This document shows, piece by piece, positions 8,096 to 16,832 of a DNA stretch of 64,000 nucleotides. The DNA is from Mycobacterium sp. 4858 (GTDB lineage Bacteria > Actinomycetota > Actinomycetes > Mycobacteriales > Mycobacteriaceae). The position numbers and the translations under genes were made by a program. The notes beneath the pieces were generated by a model that had not been told where the DNA came from, made no database searches, and was given only the letters and a program-made list of their open reading frames with translations. Location: positions 2,849,092-2,913,091 of the forward strand of contig NZ_LT968776.1 of assembly GCF_900240975.1 (NCBI RefSeq), read 5' to 3'. Position 1 is the stretch's first letter, and the number at the start of each line of letters is the position of its first letter.

Positions 8096-8971
8096 ATGAC
8101 GGCAACAACGGGGGAGTTGACGTTCGAGTCGACCTCGCGCTTCGCCGAAGTCGATGTCGACGGACCGCTGAAGCTGCACTACCACGAGGCCGGGGTCGGC
8201 AACGACCAGACGGTGGTGCTGCTGCACGGCGGCGGTCCCGGCGCGGCGAGCTGGACCAACTTCTCGCGCAACATCGGAGTGCTGGCACAACGGTTCCATG
8301 TGCTGGCCGTCGATCAACCCGGCTACGGGCTTTCCGACAAGCGCGCCGAGCACGGCCAGTTCAACCACTACGCGGCGCGCGCGCTCAAGGGCCTCTTCGA
8401 CCAGCTCGACCTGGGACGCGTTCCGCTGGTGGGCAATTCGCTGGGCGGGGGCACCGCGGTCCGGTTCGCCCTCGACTACCCGGACCGGGCCGGCCGGCTG
8501 GTGCTGATGGGGCCCGGCGGTTTGAGCATCAACCTGTTCGCCCCCGATCCGACCGAGGGCGTCAAGCGGCTGGGGAAGTTCTCGGCCGAACCGACGAGGG
8601 AAAACCTCGAGGCCTTCCTGCGGGTCATGGTCTACGACCAGAAGCTGATCACGCCGGAGCTGATCGACGAGCGGTTCGCGCTGGCCAGCACGCCGGAATC
8701 GCTGACCGCGACCCGGGCGATGGGAATGTCGTTCGCGGGGGCCGATTTCGAGCTCGGCATGATGTGGCGCGAGGTGCACCGGCTGCGCCAGCCCGTGCTG
8801 TTGATCTGGGGTCGGGAGGACCGGGTCAACCCGCTCGACGGCGCGCTGGTCGCGCTGAAGACCATTCCGCGTGCGCAGCTCCACGTTTTCGGGCAGTGTG
8901 GGCATTGGGCGCAGGTGGAGAAGTTCGACGAGTTCAACAAGTTGACCGTTGATTTCCTTGGAGGCGCGTGA
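8096..8971 (+). CDS. hsaD: HsaD, meta-cleavage product hydrolase (4,9-DSHA hydrolase)
   Basis: 291-aa alpha/beta hydrolase that cleaves the carbon-carbon bond of 4,9-DSHA to give HIP (the C/D-ring acid) and 2-hydroxyhexadienoate. The oxyanion region is L-L-H-G-G-G-P-G, and the nucleophile elbow G-N-S-L-G-G puts Ser at residue 115. The catalytic Asp is in W-G-R-E-D-R-V and the His in G-Q-C-G-H-W-A. Ortholog of Rv3569c. The stop overlaps the start of hsaC by one base. Confidence 0.95.
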   Translation: MTATTGELTFESTSRFAEVDVDGPLKLHYHEAGVGNDQTVVLLHGGGPGAASWTNFSRNIGVLAQRFHVLAVDQPGYGLSDKRAEHGQFNHYAARALKGLFDQLDLGRVPLVGNSLGGGTAVRFALDYPDRAGRLVLMGPGGLSINLFAPDPTEGVKRLGKFSAEPTRENLEAFLRVMVYDQKLITPELIDERFALASTPESLTATRAMGMSFAGADFELGMMWREVHRLRQPVLLIWGREDRVNPLDGALVALKTIPRAQLHVFGQCGHWAQVEKFDEFNKLTVDFLGGA

Positions 8972-9873
8972 TGAGCATCCGTTCGCTGGGTTATCTCCGC
9001 ATCGAGGCCACCGACATGGCGGCCTGGCGTGAATTCGGCCTGAAGGTGCTCGGCATGGTCGAGGGCAAGGGCAACACCGAAGGTGCGCTGTACCTGCGCA
9101 TGGACGACTTCCCGGCCCGGCTGGTGATCGTGCCCGGCGAGCGCGACCACCTGCTGGAGGCGGGCTGGGAGTGTGCCAATGCCGAAGGCCTGCAAGAGAT
9201 CCGGAACCGGCTCGACGTCGAGGGCGTGCCGTACAAGGAGGCCACCGCGGCCGAGCTGGCGGATCGCCGGGTCGCCGAGATGATCCGGTTCTCCGACCCG
9301 TCGGGCAACTGCCTGGAGGTGTTCCACGGCGTCGCGCTGGAGCACCGCCGCGTGGTCAGCCCCTACGGGCACAGGTTCGTCACCGGCGAGCAGGGTCTGG
9401 GCCACGTGGTGTTGTCCACCCGCGACGACGACGAGGCGTTGCACTTCTACCGGGACGTGCTCGGCTTCAAGCTGCGCGACTCGATGCGGATGCCGCCGCA
9501 GGTGGTGGGCCGGCCCGCGGACGGGGCGCCCGCGTGGCTGCGGTTCTTCGGCTGCAACCCGCGCCACCACAGCCTGGCCTTCCTGCCGCTGCCGACCCCG
9601 AGCGGGATCGTGCACCTGATGATGGAGGTCGAGGAAGCCGACGACGTGGGGCTGTGCCTGGACCGGGCGTTGCGCCGCAAGGTGCCCATGTCGGCCACGC
9701 TGGGCCGGCACGTCAACGACCTGATGCTGTCGTTCTACATGAAGACGCCCGGCGGATTCGACGTCGAATTCGGGTGCGAGGGAAGGCAAGTCGAGGACGA
9801 CGACTGGGTCGCGCGGGAAAGCACCGCCGTGAGTTTGTGGGGCCACGACTTCACGGTCGGCGCCCGCGGATAG
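8971..9873 (+). CDS. hsaC: HsaC, iron-dependent extradiol dioxygenase
   Basis: 300 aa from the ATG at 8971. It cleaves ring A of the catechol 3,4-DHSA by meta cleavage. Two vicinal-oxygen-chelate domains are present, and the iron ligands of type I extradiol enzymes are in place: His145 (G-H-V-V-L-S), His215 (I-V-H-L-M-M) and Glu266 (D-V-E-F-G). The length equals the M. tuberculosis enzyme (Rv3568c). A GTG three bases upstream (8968) is an alternative start. It overlaps the hsaD stop, so translation is probably coupled. Confidence 0.96.
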   Translation: MSIRSLGYLRIEATDMAAWREFGLKVLGMVEGKGNTEGALYLRMDDFPARLVIVPGERDHLLEAGWECANAEGLQEIRNRLDVEGVPYKEATAAELADRRVAEMIRFSDPSGNCLEVFHGVALEHRRVVSPYGHRFVTGEQGLGHVVLSTRDDDEALHFYRDVLGFKLRDSMRMPPQVVGRPADGAPAWLRFFGCNPRHHSLAFLPLPTPSGIVHLMMEVEEADDVGLCLDRALRRKVPMSATLGRHVNDLMLSFYMKTPGGFDVEFGCEGRQVEDDDWVARESTAVSLWGHDFTVGARG

Positions 9874-9875
9874 TC

Positions 9876-10439
9876 ATGTCTGCGCCGATCGATCCGCGGG
9901 CCTTCCGGCAGGTGCTGGGCCAGTTCTGCACCGGCATCACAATCATCACCACGGTGCACGACGACGTTCCGGTCGGCTTCGCCTGCCAGTCGTTCGCGGC
10001 GCTGTCGCTGGACCCGCCGCTGGTGCTGTTCTGCCCCACCAAGGTGTCGCGGTCCTGGCAGGCCATCGAGGCAACGGGCCGGTTCTGCGTCAACGTGCTG
10101 AGGGAGAAGCAGAAGGACGTGTCGGCCAGGTTCGGATCGAAGGAACCCGACAAGTTCGCCGGGATCGACTGGCACCCTTCCGAACTCGGCTCGCCGATCA
10201 TCGACGGGTCGCTGGCCCACATCGACTGCACGGTGGCGTCCGTGCACGACGGCGGCGATCACTTCGTGGTGTTCGGCGCGGTGCAATCGCTGTCGGAGGC
10301 ACCCAAGATCAAGCCGCGGCCGCTGCTGTTCTATCGCGGCGAATACACCGGGATAGAACCGGATAAGACCACGCCCGCGCAGTGGCGCGACGACCTGGAG
10401 GCGTTCCTCACCGCCACCACCCAGGACACCTGGCTCTAG
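9876..10439 (+). CDS. hsaB: HsaB, flavin reductase of the 3-HSA hydroxylase
   Basis: 187-aa flavin reductase of the HpaC type that supplies reduced flavin to HsaA. The N-terminal F-C-T-G-I-T-I-I-T-T and G-F-A-C-Q-S-F-A-A-L-S-L-D-P-P segments form the FMN-binding split barrel typical of this family. Same length as Rv3567c. It starts 2 bp after hsaC and closes the operon; its stop is 5 bp from the convergent next gene. Confidence 0.94.
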   Translation: MSAPIDPRAFRQVLGQFCTGITIITTVHDDVPVGFACQSFAALSLDPPLVLFCPTKVSRSWQAIEATGRFCVNVLREKQKDVSARFGSKEPDKFAGIDWHPSELGSPIIDGSLAHIDCTVASVHDGGDHFVVFGAVQSLSEAPKIKPRPLLFYRGEYTGIEPDKTTPAQWRDDLEAFLTATTQDTWL

Positions 10440-10444
10440 CTCAA

Positions 10445-10891
10445 TCAGCCACGGTAGGTCTCGTGCCGCACCGCCTCGGTCGTCGGCTCGTGCAACTCCG
10501 GGGACGGCACCGCGTGGGGATCGTCGTGCTCACCCGCCGGCTTCGCGGCGGCCTCCGGGTGCAGTTCATCGGCGCGTTTGAACTGCTCCTGCAGCTGCTC
10601 GCGCGACGCCGCGACCTCGCCTTGGTGCTGGGCCGCCCGCTCCTGCAGCCGGGCGGCTTCGGCCGCCTTGACCTCCGCCTCGGCCTGCGCGGCGCGAGCC
10701 TTGGCGGCCGTCTCCTGCGCAAGCGCCTCACGCCGCTCGACCTGGGCCTGGGCCACCTTGGCTTGTTCGCGGATCTGTTCGGCCTGCCGCTGGCGGCGGC
10801 GGCGCCGCATACTGCTGACCGCGACGAGGGCCACAAGAATCAACAGGACCGCCGCGGCCGCGACCACGATCCAGATAGCGCTGCTGTTCAT
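10445..10891 (-). CDS. Single-pass membrane protein with long coiled-coil tail
   Basis: 148 aa. One hydrophobic helix (residues 5-26, IWIVVAAAAVLLILVALVAV) is followed by the basic stretch R-R-R-R-R-Q-R, which predicts a cytoplasmic tail. Residues 30-110 are rich in Ala, Glu, Gln and Arg with heptad-like spacing, so a coiled coil is likely. The end is acidic and Pro-rich. No catalytic motif is seen and the function is unknown. It opens a block of genes not expected between hsaB and nat. Confidence 0.6.
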   Translation of the reverse strand: MNSSAIWIVVAAAAVLLILVALVAVSSMRRRRRQRQAEQIREQAKVAQAQVERREALAQETAAKARAAQAEAEVKAAEAARLQERAAQHQGEVAASREQLQEQFKRADELHPEAAAKPAGEHDDPHAVPSPELHEPTTEAVRHETYRG

Positions 10892-11074
10892 TCCGGGCTC
10901 CCATCAGATCGGTTTCCACCCGGCGCTGGGCGCCGGCTCGATGTGGGATCCCCCTATCTGGCGCAGGTAAAACAACGGGCGCGGGATCGACGGCCCGACA
11001 GGTGACCTTGGCCCCTATCCGGTCGCGGCGGGCGTCGAAATCCTGAGACCGCAGAATTCGAGGGCTCCTGGCAG

Positions 11075-11506
11075 GTGAGGTCGATGGCGGATGGCACTGG
11101 CATGTTGCGCCTCGCCTACTGGGCAGGCGCCGCGGTGGACGCCGCGATGGTGGTGCCGCTGCTGGCGCCGCGCGTGGCCGCCGCGATGCTGGGTCTGCAC
11201 GGGTTCGCCCCAACCCCCGATTACCGCTACGCCGCCGCGCTGTGCGCGGCCTTGATGGCCGGCTGGACGGCGCTGCTGGTGTGGGCCGGCCGCGCACCCG
11301 TCGAGCGGCGCGGGGTACTGCTGCTCACCGTGTGCCCGGTGCTGGTGGGCCTCGCGGCCGCGGGCGGGTACGCGGTGAGCAGTGGCCTCGTGCGCTTCGC
11401 CTATATGGCGCCGGTCCTGGTCGTCCAGTTGGTGCTGGCGGTGCTGTTCCTCAGCACCTACCGGCGTGCCCGTGCCCTTTCGGACGAGACGGATCGTCGG
11501 GGGTGA
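11075..11506 (+). CDS. Small integral membrane protein, about four helices
   Basis: 143 aa from a GTG at 11075; an ATG at 11084 is an alternative start. Four hydrophobic segments can be seen (about residues 10-35, 48-68, 77-98 and 107-126), and the C-terminus is charged. No known family motif was recognised. Its last 56 bases overlap the convergent deazaflavin-type gene (11451-11975). Confidence 0.5.
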   Translation: MRSMADGTGMLRLAYWAGAAVDAAMVVPLLAPRVAAAMLGLHGFAPTPDYRYAAALCAALMAGWTALLVWAGRAPVERRGVLLLTVCPVLVGLAAAGGYAVSSGLVRFAYMAPVLVVQLVLAVLFLSTYRRARALSDETDRRG

Positions 11507-11975
11507 TCCGGAACACCGGGTAGCGTCCGGCGATCGCGTCGAACTCCGACAAGGGGGCGTCGCGGCCCAGCGGGATGTGGGGGCGCGCGCCCGGGGCAAC
11601 CGCGACATAGCGGCGCAAGACGGGCGCGCGGTCCGCGGTGGCGACCTCGAGCAGGCGCACCGGTTCGGGGTGCCCACGCCGCAGGACGGCCCGCCCGTCG
11701 GCGGCGCGGACATTGCGCACCCAGTTCACCTCGTTGCCGAGCATCGAAACCAGGTAGCGCGCGCCGTCGTAGTCGACGACGACCACGGGGACACAGATCA
11801 CCCGGCCGGACCGCCGACCAAGCACCTCGAGGGTCATCGCCCGCGCCGGGGACAGGACACCGGCCGAATACTGCAGCGCGGACAGCCGATTCATCACTCT
11901 GGCCGAAAAGCCCGGCCTGCCACCGCGATACATCCACCGCTTGGCGCCGTACAGCCAGTCGACGAACCCATTCAC
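11451..11975 (-). CDS. Nitroreductase/deazaflavin-dependent oxidoreductase (F420-type split barrel)
   Basis: 174 aa from a GTG at 11975. The central part T-L-E-V-L-G-R-R-S-G-R with V-P-V-V-V-V-D-Y-D-G and Y-L-V-S-M-L-G-N-E-V-N-W-V-R-N-V-R matches the pattern (T-x-G-R-x-S-G, then V-A-S-x-G-x-x-x-x-P-x-W-x-x-N) of the Ddn/DUF385 split-barrel proteins that bind F420 or flavin. The substrate is unknown. It starts 25 bp after the kinase gene on the same strand, so the two may form an operon. Confidence 0.65.
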   Translation of the reverse strand: MNGFVDWLYGAKRWMYRGGRPGFSARVMNRLSALQYSAGVLSPARAMTLEVLGRRSGRVICVPVVVVDYDGARYLVSMLGNEVNWVRNVRAADGRAVLRRGHPEPVRLLEVATADRAPVLRRYVAVAPGARPHIPLGRDAPLSEFDAIAGRYPVFRITPDDPSRPKGHGHAGRC

Positions 11976-12000
11976 CGTCGAGCGCTCATGGCCGTCGTCG

Positions 12001-15000
12001 CTACATGAAGTCGAGCGCCTCGACCGTCGCGATCGGGCCCTCGTGGGTCGGCCGGTTCGCACCGCCGATGCAGTAGACGGTGTTCCCGACCGTCGCAACC
12101 ACCTCGGCATGGCGCGCGGTGGGCATCGGGGGCAGGGCGCTCCACTTCCCGTCGGCGATGTCGTACATCTCCACGACGTTGAGCACCATCGTCGGTTCCT
12201 CGCCGCCGGCCACCACGATGCGGCCGTCGATGTAGGTCGCGCCGTAGCTGCCGCGCGGGGTCGGCATGCCCACCAGCTTGGTCCAGGTGCCCGATTGCGG
12301 GTCGAACCGCTCATTGGCCGCGGAGTTCTTGTCGGCGGAGAGGAACCGCCCGCCGATCGCGTACACGTAGGTGCCGTCCGACACCGCCGCCAGGTGCTCG
12401 CGCGGCGTGGGCATGTCGGCGGCGTCCTTCCACGAGCTGCCGTCGAAGACCTCCGTCTGCGGAACGAGTTGCTTGGCGTTCTGGCCGCCGACCGCGACGA
12501 GCTTGTCACCCACCACCGCCGCGGCGGGGGCGGCGCGCGCGTGGGTGAGATGCGGCAGTTCGACCCAACTGCCGCCGCGCAGCGCGAACACCTTGTTGGA
12601 TGCGTCGGCGAGCTGATCGCTCGCGCCGCCGAGCACCACGACTTCGCCGCGATAGGTCGCCGCGGTCGCGTGATGCAGCGGGATGGGCAGCGGCGGCCCG
12701 GGCTGCCAGGCGCCGGTGCGCGGGTCGTAGCTCTCGACGGTCTGCAGCACCGCGCCGTTGCGCAGGCCGCCCACGATCCAGATCTTGTCGCCCTGGACGG
12801 CCCAGGCCATCATCAGCCGGGGCGTCGGTGCGTCGGGCAGCGAGCGCCACTGCGACGCCGGCTGGATCCGGCGGCCCGGCAGTTTCAGCGCTTCCGCCGA
12901 CGAGGTGAGCTGGCCGTCGCCGACGGCGGTCGACCCGCCGATCGCGTAGACGGACTTCTCCACGGCGTCGACGGCCATGCCGTGCCGGGCGGTGGTCATG
13001 TCGGGCAGACCCGACCACGTCTTCGTCATCAGGTCGAAGGCGGCGACGCTCTTGAGGAGCTGCCCCGCCGATACGCCGCCCGCCGCGACCAGACGCCCGT
13101 CGACGATCGCCACGCCGAAATCGCTGCGCGCCTGGCTCAGCGCGGGCAACGCGGTCCAGGTCTTGGCGGCCGGGTCGTATGCCTCGACCGCCGCCAGGTC
13201 CGCGGTGCCGTTGGTGCCGCCCACGGTGTACATCAGCTTCCCGTCCGAGGCCCCCGCCAGCAGTTGACGCGGGGTCGGGATGGGCGCGCCCAGGGTCCAG
13301 GTGTTGCCGTCGAACACCTCGGTGGTGTTCAGCAGCGCGCCGCTCGCGTCGACACCGCCGGTGACCACCAGGCGGTCGCCGACCACGGCCGCCGCCGCGG
13401 CCGCCCGGGGTTGCAGCAGGTGCGGAAGCTCGACCCAGCGGCTGTTGATGATCCGCCAGACCTGGTCACTCGGCACGTTCTTGCCGCCCGCGGACTTCCA
13501 GCCGCCGAGCACGACGGGGTTGCCCTGCCAGGTGACCGCCATCGCGTGTGAAACGGGCACCGGCAGGTCGTCGCCGACCTTCCAGCTGTCGATGACGGGG
13601 TCGTACCCCTCCTGCAGCCCGGTAAGCCCGCCGTCGCTGCGGATCCCGCCGAAGATCCAGATCGTGCCGTCGGCCTGGGTGGTGGCCGCCGCGTCGCGCG
13701 AAATGCGCGCGTTGGTGATCGGCTTCCACTCCATGGGCGGCTGCGCGGTCGGCTGTCCGGAAGCGCCCTTCGGGCCGGCGTTGTTGTCGTTCGGAAGCGC
13801 GAAATAGACGCCGGCGGCCACCACCAGCAAGACGGCGGCGAGAGCGCCGGCCGCCAACGCGATGCGGTTTCGCTGCTTGCCCGGTTCCGCGAACCACCCG
13901 GCCAGGCGGGCCCCGGGGCTGCGCGGCGGCCCCTGGACGCCGCCGCCTCGACCCGACGGCACGGCCTTGGGTGGCTGCAGTTTCGGTTGCGTCGCCGACC
14001 CGTGCCCGCCGCGCAGCAGGCTGGCAGCCTCGGACAGCTCGGCGGGTCCGGATTGCGGAAAAGGCGCGGTCTCCAGCGCGTGGTCGACTGGGGCGCTGAT
14101 GGCGGAGGTCGGGTCGTCGTGCCCCGCGGGCGCCGCCGGGGGTGCGGCCATGCTCGACGTGTTGGGGGCGGGCGGCCGCGCCGCCTCGCCGTGAATGCCG
14201 GGTGGCACCGGCGCGGCGTGCGGGAGATCCGCCACGGCCGAGGGGCGGCCGGTGATGGCCATCGCGTCGGGTTTCAGTCCGTTGCGGCGCTGGGCGGCCT
14301 GCAGCTCGCGGCCGAACTCCTCAGCCGAGGCGGGCCGCTCGGCGGGGTCGATCGACATCGCCCTCTCGATCGCCGAGCACACCGCGTCGGGAATGCCGTC
14401 GGGACGCATGTCCGGGATCCCGGTGGTGCTGATCCGCAGATACTGCGCAATCAAGTCCTCGCCCTTCTTGCGCTCGTGCGCGGCGTTGCCCGCGATCAGC
14501 GCGTAGAGCGTGGCGCCCAGGGAGTACATGTCGGAGGCAACCGTCGCCGGGTTGCCCGTCATCACCTCCGGGGCGGTGAAATCGATGGTGCCGGAGAAGA
14601 ACCCGGTCGCCGTCTCGTACCCGCCTTCGATGTGGGCGATCCCGAAATCGCTGAGCTGCGGCTCGCCGTAATCGTTGACCAGGATGTTGGCCGGCTTGAT
14701 GTCGCGGTGCAAGGTCCCGGCCCGGTGCGCGGTTTCCAGTGCGCCGCAAAGCTTTACACCGATGTGCAATGCCTCGGGCCAGGGCACCGGCCCTTCGCGG
14801 CGCAGCCGCACCGCCAGCGAATCCGCAGAGTGATACGGCATCACGATGTAGGGCTTGCCGCTCCCGGTGACGCCGACCCGCAGGATGTTGACGATGTTCG
14901 GATGCCCGGAGAGGCCGCCCATCGCGTAGCCCTCGCGCAGGAACCGTTCCCTGCTGTCGTCGTCGATGTGCGACGGCAGCACCTTCACCGCAACGCTTCG

Positions 15001-15147
15001 CCCGAGCGCGGTCTCGTAGCAGCAGTAGATGACCCCCGCCCCGCCCCGGGCCACCTGGCGCGCATCCTCGAACCCCGCGGCCGCCAGCTCCGCGGCGATG
15101 CCGCTCGGTACCGGTGCGACATTGTCGGAACGGGGCTCTTCAGGCAT
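12001..15147 (-). CDS. Receptor-type Ser/Thr protein kinase with twelve extracellular Kelch repeats
   Basis: 1048 aa. Residues 26-285 form a complete Hanks-type kinase: glycine loop G-G-A-G-V (35-39), Lys55 in V-A-V-K, H-R-D-I-K-P-A-N at 147-154, D-F-G at 167-169 and T-A-P-E at 191-194. A Pro/Ala-rich juxtamembrane linker (about 300-425) leads to one transmembrane helix (about 429-450). Residues 475-1048 should lie outside the membrane and contain twelve Kelch-type Gly-Gly strands (for example I-F-G-G at 498-501 and C-I-G-G at 1026-1029). The second six units mirror the first six. The kinase domain resembles mycobacterial PknK, but this domain layout differs from it. The ligand is unknown. 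Confidence 0.88.
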   Translation of the reverse strand: MPEEPRSDNVAPVPSGIAAELAAAGFEDARQVARGGAGVIYCCYETALGRSVAVKVLPSHIDDDSRERFLREGYAMGGLSGHPNIVNILRVGVTGSGKPYIVMPYHSADSLAVRLRREGPVPWPEALHIGVKLCGALETAHRAGTLHRDIKPANILVNDYGEPQLSDFGIAHIEGGYETATGFFSGTIDFTAPEVMTGNPATVASDMYSLGATLYALIAGNAAHERKKGEDLIAQYLRISTTGIPDMRPDGIPDAVCSAIERAMSIDPAERPASAEEFGRELQAAQRRNGLKPDAMAITGRPSAVADLPHAAPVPPGIHGEAARPPAPNTSSMAAPPAAPAGHDDPTSAISAPVDHALETAPFPQSGPAELSEAASLLRGGHGSATQPKLQPPKAVPSGRGGGVQGPPRSPGARLAGWFAEPGKQRNRIALAAGALAAVLLVVAAGVYFALPNDNNAGPKGASGQPTAQPPMEWKPITNARISRDAAATTQADGTIWIFGGIRSDGGLTGLQEGYDPVIDSWKVGDDLPVPVSHAMAVTWQGNPVVLGGWKSAGGKNVPSDQVWRIINSRWVELPHLLQPRAAAAAAVVGDRLVVTGGVDASGALLNTTEVFDGNTWTLGAPIPTPRQLLAGASDGKLMYTVGGTNGTADLAAVEAYDPAAKTWTALPALSQARSDFGVAIVDGRLVAAGGVSAGQLLKSVAAFDLMTKTWSGLPDMTTARHGMAVDAVEKSVYAIGGSTAVGDGQLTSSAEALKLPGRRIQPASQWRSLPDAPTPRLMMAWAVQGDKIWIVGGLRNGAVLQTVESYDPRTGAWQPGPPLPIPLHHATAATYRGEVVVLGGASDQLADASNKVFALRGGSWVELPHLTHARAAPAAAVVGDKLVAVGGQNAKQLVPQTEVFDGSSWKDAADMPTPREHLAAVSDGTYVYAIGGRFLSADKNSAANERFDPQSGTWTKLVGMPTPRGSYGATYIDGRIVVAGGEEPTMVLNVVEMYDIADGKWSALPPMPTARHAEVVATVGNTVYCIGGANRPTHEGPIATVEALDFM

Positions 15148-15297
15148 TTGCTGGCGCTCGACCCTCCGCGAATCATGTGATGGGCGAGCTCAAGGTTAAG
15201 CGCTCACCACCTCGCCGGTGTGTCTTTCGGCAACCTTGGTCGCCCAGGCCGTGACCGGGCCCCGGAACAGTTAGCCGGCGGCGGCGGGCCGCCTGAC

Positions 15298-15903
15298 TCA
15301 GCGGTCGATGGTCGGGGGACCCTGGTGCGGCCGTTGCAGCGCGGCGAATTCGGGAACGCCGGCCATGGTGAGCACCGCCTCGAGCAGTCGGACACCGTCG
15401 TGCCCGTTCGGCGCCCGGGTCAGTACCGGCCCGGAGAAGGCGCGGCCGCCGACCGCGATGATCGGGCTGCCCGCCTCGTCGCCCAGGGCATCCTGGCTGG
15501 CCCGGTGCGCCCGCCGCACCGCTTCGTCGAGGCCGCTGTCGTCGAGCGCTTCGGCGAGGCGTTCCTCGAGGCCGCTCTCGGCGAGTGCTTCGCGGATCGC
15601 GTCCGCGTCGAGTTGGTCCCCGCGCACATGGATGCGCCGGCCTATCGAGTCGTAGAGGCCCTCGAACGCGTCGGGCCCACGCTCGTTCACGGCCGCGGCG
15701 AACAGGCGTCCCAGCCGCGTCGAGCGCTCCATCATGCGTTGCTGTTTGGTGTCGTCGGTGTCCTGGCCTTCGTTGAGCACCGCCAGGCTCATCTGCCGCA
15801 GGACGACCGGCGTCTGCGTGGACCGAGCGGCGTCGCGCAGCCAGCGCGCCGTCACCCAGGAGAACGGACAGACCGGATCGAGGTAGAGGTCGACGTCGGC
15901 CAC
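15298..15903 (-). CDS. DsbA/FrnE-family thioredoxin-fold protein with a one-cysteine active site
   Basis: 201 aa. The opening D-L-Y-L-D-P-V-C-P-F-S-W aligns with the active-site region of DsbA-type mycothiol-dependent reductases such as M. tuberculosis Rv2466c, where the site is C-P-W-C. Here the second Cys is Ser (C-P-F-S). The helical insertion and the cis-Pro region (G-S-P-I-I-A-V-G-G-R-A-F-S-G-P-V-L) are intact. A monothiol mechanism or a glutathione/mycothiol-conjugate role is possible. It is divergent from nat, with 98 bp between them. Confidence 0.75.
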   Translation of the reverse strand: MADVDLYLDPVCPFSWVTARWLRDAARSTQTPVVLRQMSLAVLNEGQDTDDTKQQRMMERSTRLGRLFAAAVNERGPDAFEGLYDSIGRRIHVRGDQLDADAIREALAESGLEERLAEALDDSGLDEAVRRAHRASQDALGDEAGSPIIAVGGRAFSGPVLTRAPNGHDGVRLLEAVLTMAGVPEFAALQRPHQGPPTIDR

Positions 15904-16001
15904 GGGGTTCCTCCTTCGCGCCGAGGGTTGGGCTGACGGGTGGCATACCCGCTACGGGCCGTCCCACGCCCCCTGATGGGGTTGCCAGCAGAATGGTGTC
16001 T

Positions 16002-16832
16002 ATGACGCTGAACCTGGGCGAGTACTTCAACCGCATCGGCTATGGCGGCGCCGCGGCGCCCACGCTCGAGGTCCTGCAGGCTTTGGTCGGCGCGCACACC
16101 AAAGCGATTCCCTTCGAGAATCTCGATCCGGTGCTGGGGGTGCCGGTCGACGACCTGAGCCCGGCCGCCCTGGCCGGCAAACTGGTTCAGCGGGGCCGCG
16201 GCGGCTATTGCTACGAGCAGAACGGCTTGATGGGCTACGTGCTGGCCGAGATCGGCTTCCGGGTGCGGCGCCTGGCCGGCCGTGTGGTGTGGATGCGGCC
16301 GCCCGACTCACCGTCACCGCCGCAGACCCACACCGTGCTGGCCGTGACGTTCCCCGGCTCCCACGGTGCTTACCTCGTCGACGTGGGCTTCGGCGGGATG
16401 ACACCGCCCTCGGCGCTGCGCATCGAGACCGGCAGCGTGCAGCGGACGACGCACGAGCCGTACCGGCTGGAGGACCGCGGCGACGGCCTGGTGTTGCAGG
16501 CCCAGGTCCGCGGGGAGTGGCAGCCGCTCTACGAGTTCAGCACCCGGACGGCGCCCGACGTCGATCTGCAAGTGGGCAGCTGGTTCGTCTCGACGCACCC
16601 CTCGTCGCACTTCGTGACCGGACTGACGGCGGCGCGCGTCACCGACGACGCCCGACTGAACCTGGCCGGCCGGAACCTGGCCATCCACCGCGCCGACGGC
16701 ACCGAGAAGATCCGCCTCGACGACGCTGCGGGGGTGGTCGACACCCTCAGGGACCGGTTCGGCATCAACGTGTCCGACGCCGCCGACCGTGGCGCGCTCG
16801 AGGCATGCCTGGACAAGCTCCTGGACGCTTAG
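16002..16832 (+). CDS. nat: Arylamine N-acetyltransferase
   Basis: 276 aa. It transfers acyl groups from acetyl- or propionyl-CoA to arylamines and hydrazines; in M. tuberculosis it inactivates isoniazid in vitro and accepts propionyl-CoA, a product of cholesterol breakdown. The catalytic triad is complete: Cys70 (R-G-G-Y-C-Y-E), His110 (P-P-Q-T-H-T) and Asp127 (Y-L-V-D-V-G-F-G-G). ATG at 16002 chosen by homology; an in-frame start at 15993 is possible. Ortholog of Rv3566c. Its stop overlaps the convergent aspB stop by 4 bp. Confidence 0.95.
   Translation: MTLNLGEYFNRIGYGGAAAPTLEVLQALVGAHTKAIPFENLDPVLGVPVDDLSPAALAGKLVQRGRGGYCYEQNGLMGYVLAEIGFRVRRLAGRVVWMRPPDSPSPPQTHTVLAVTFPGSHGAYLVDVGFGGMTPPSALRIETGSVQRTTHEPYRLEDRGDGLVLQAQVRGEWQPLYEFSTRTAPDVDLQVGSWFVSTHPSSHFVTGLTAARVTDDARLNLAGRNLAIHRADGTEKIRLDDAAGVVDTLRDRFGINVSDAADRGALEACLDKLLDA

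Noticed and set aside
11941..13551. 536-aa open frame opposite the Kelch kinase
   Set aside because: Antisense shadow of the Kelch part; the repeating pattern simply mirrors that gene.
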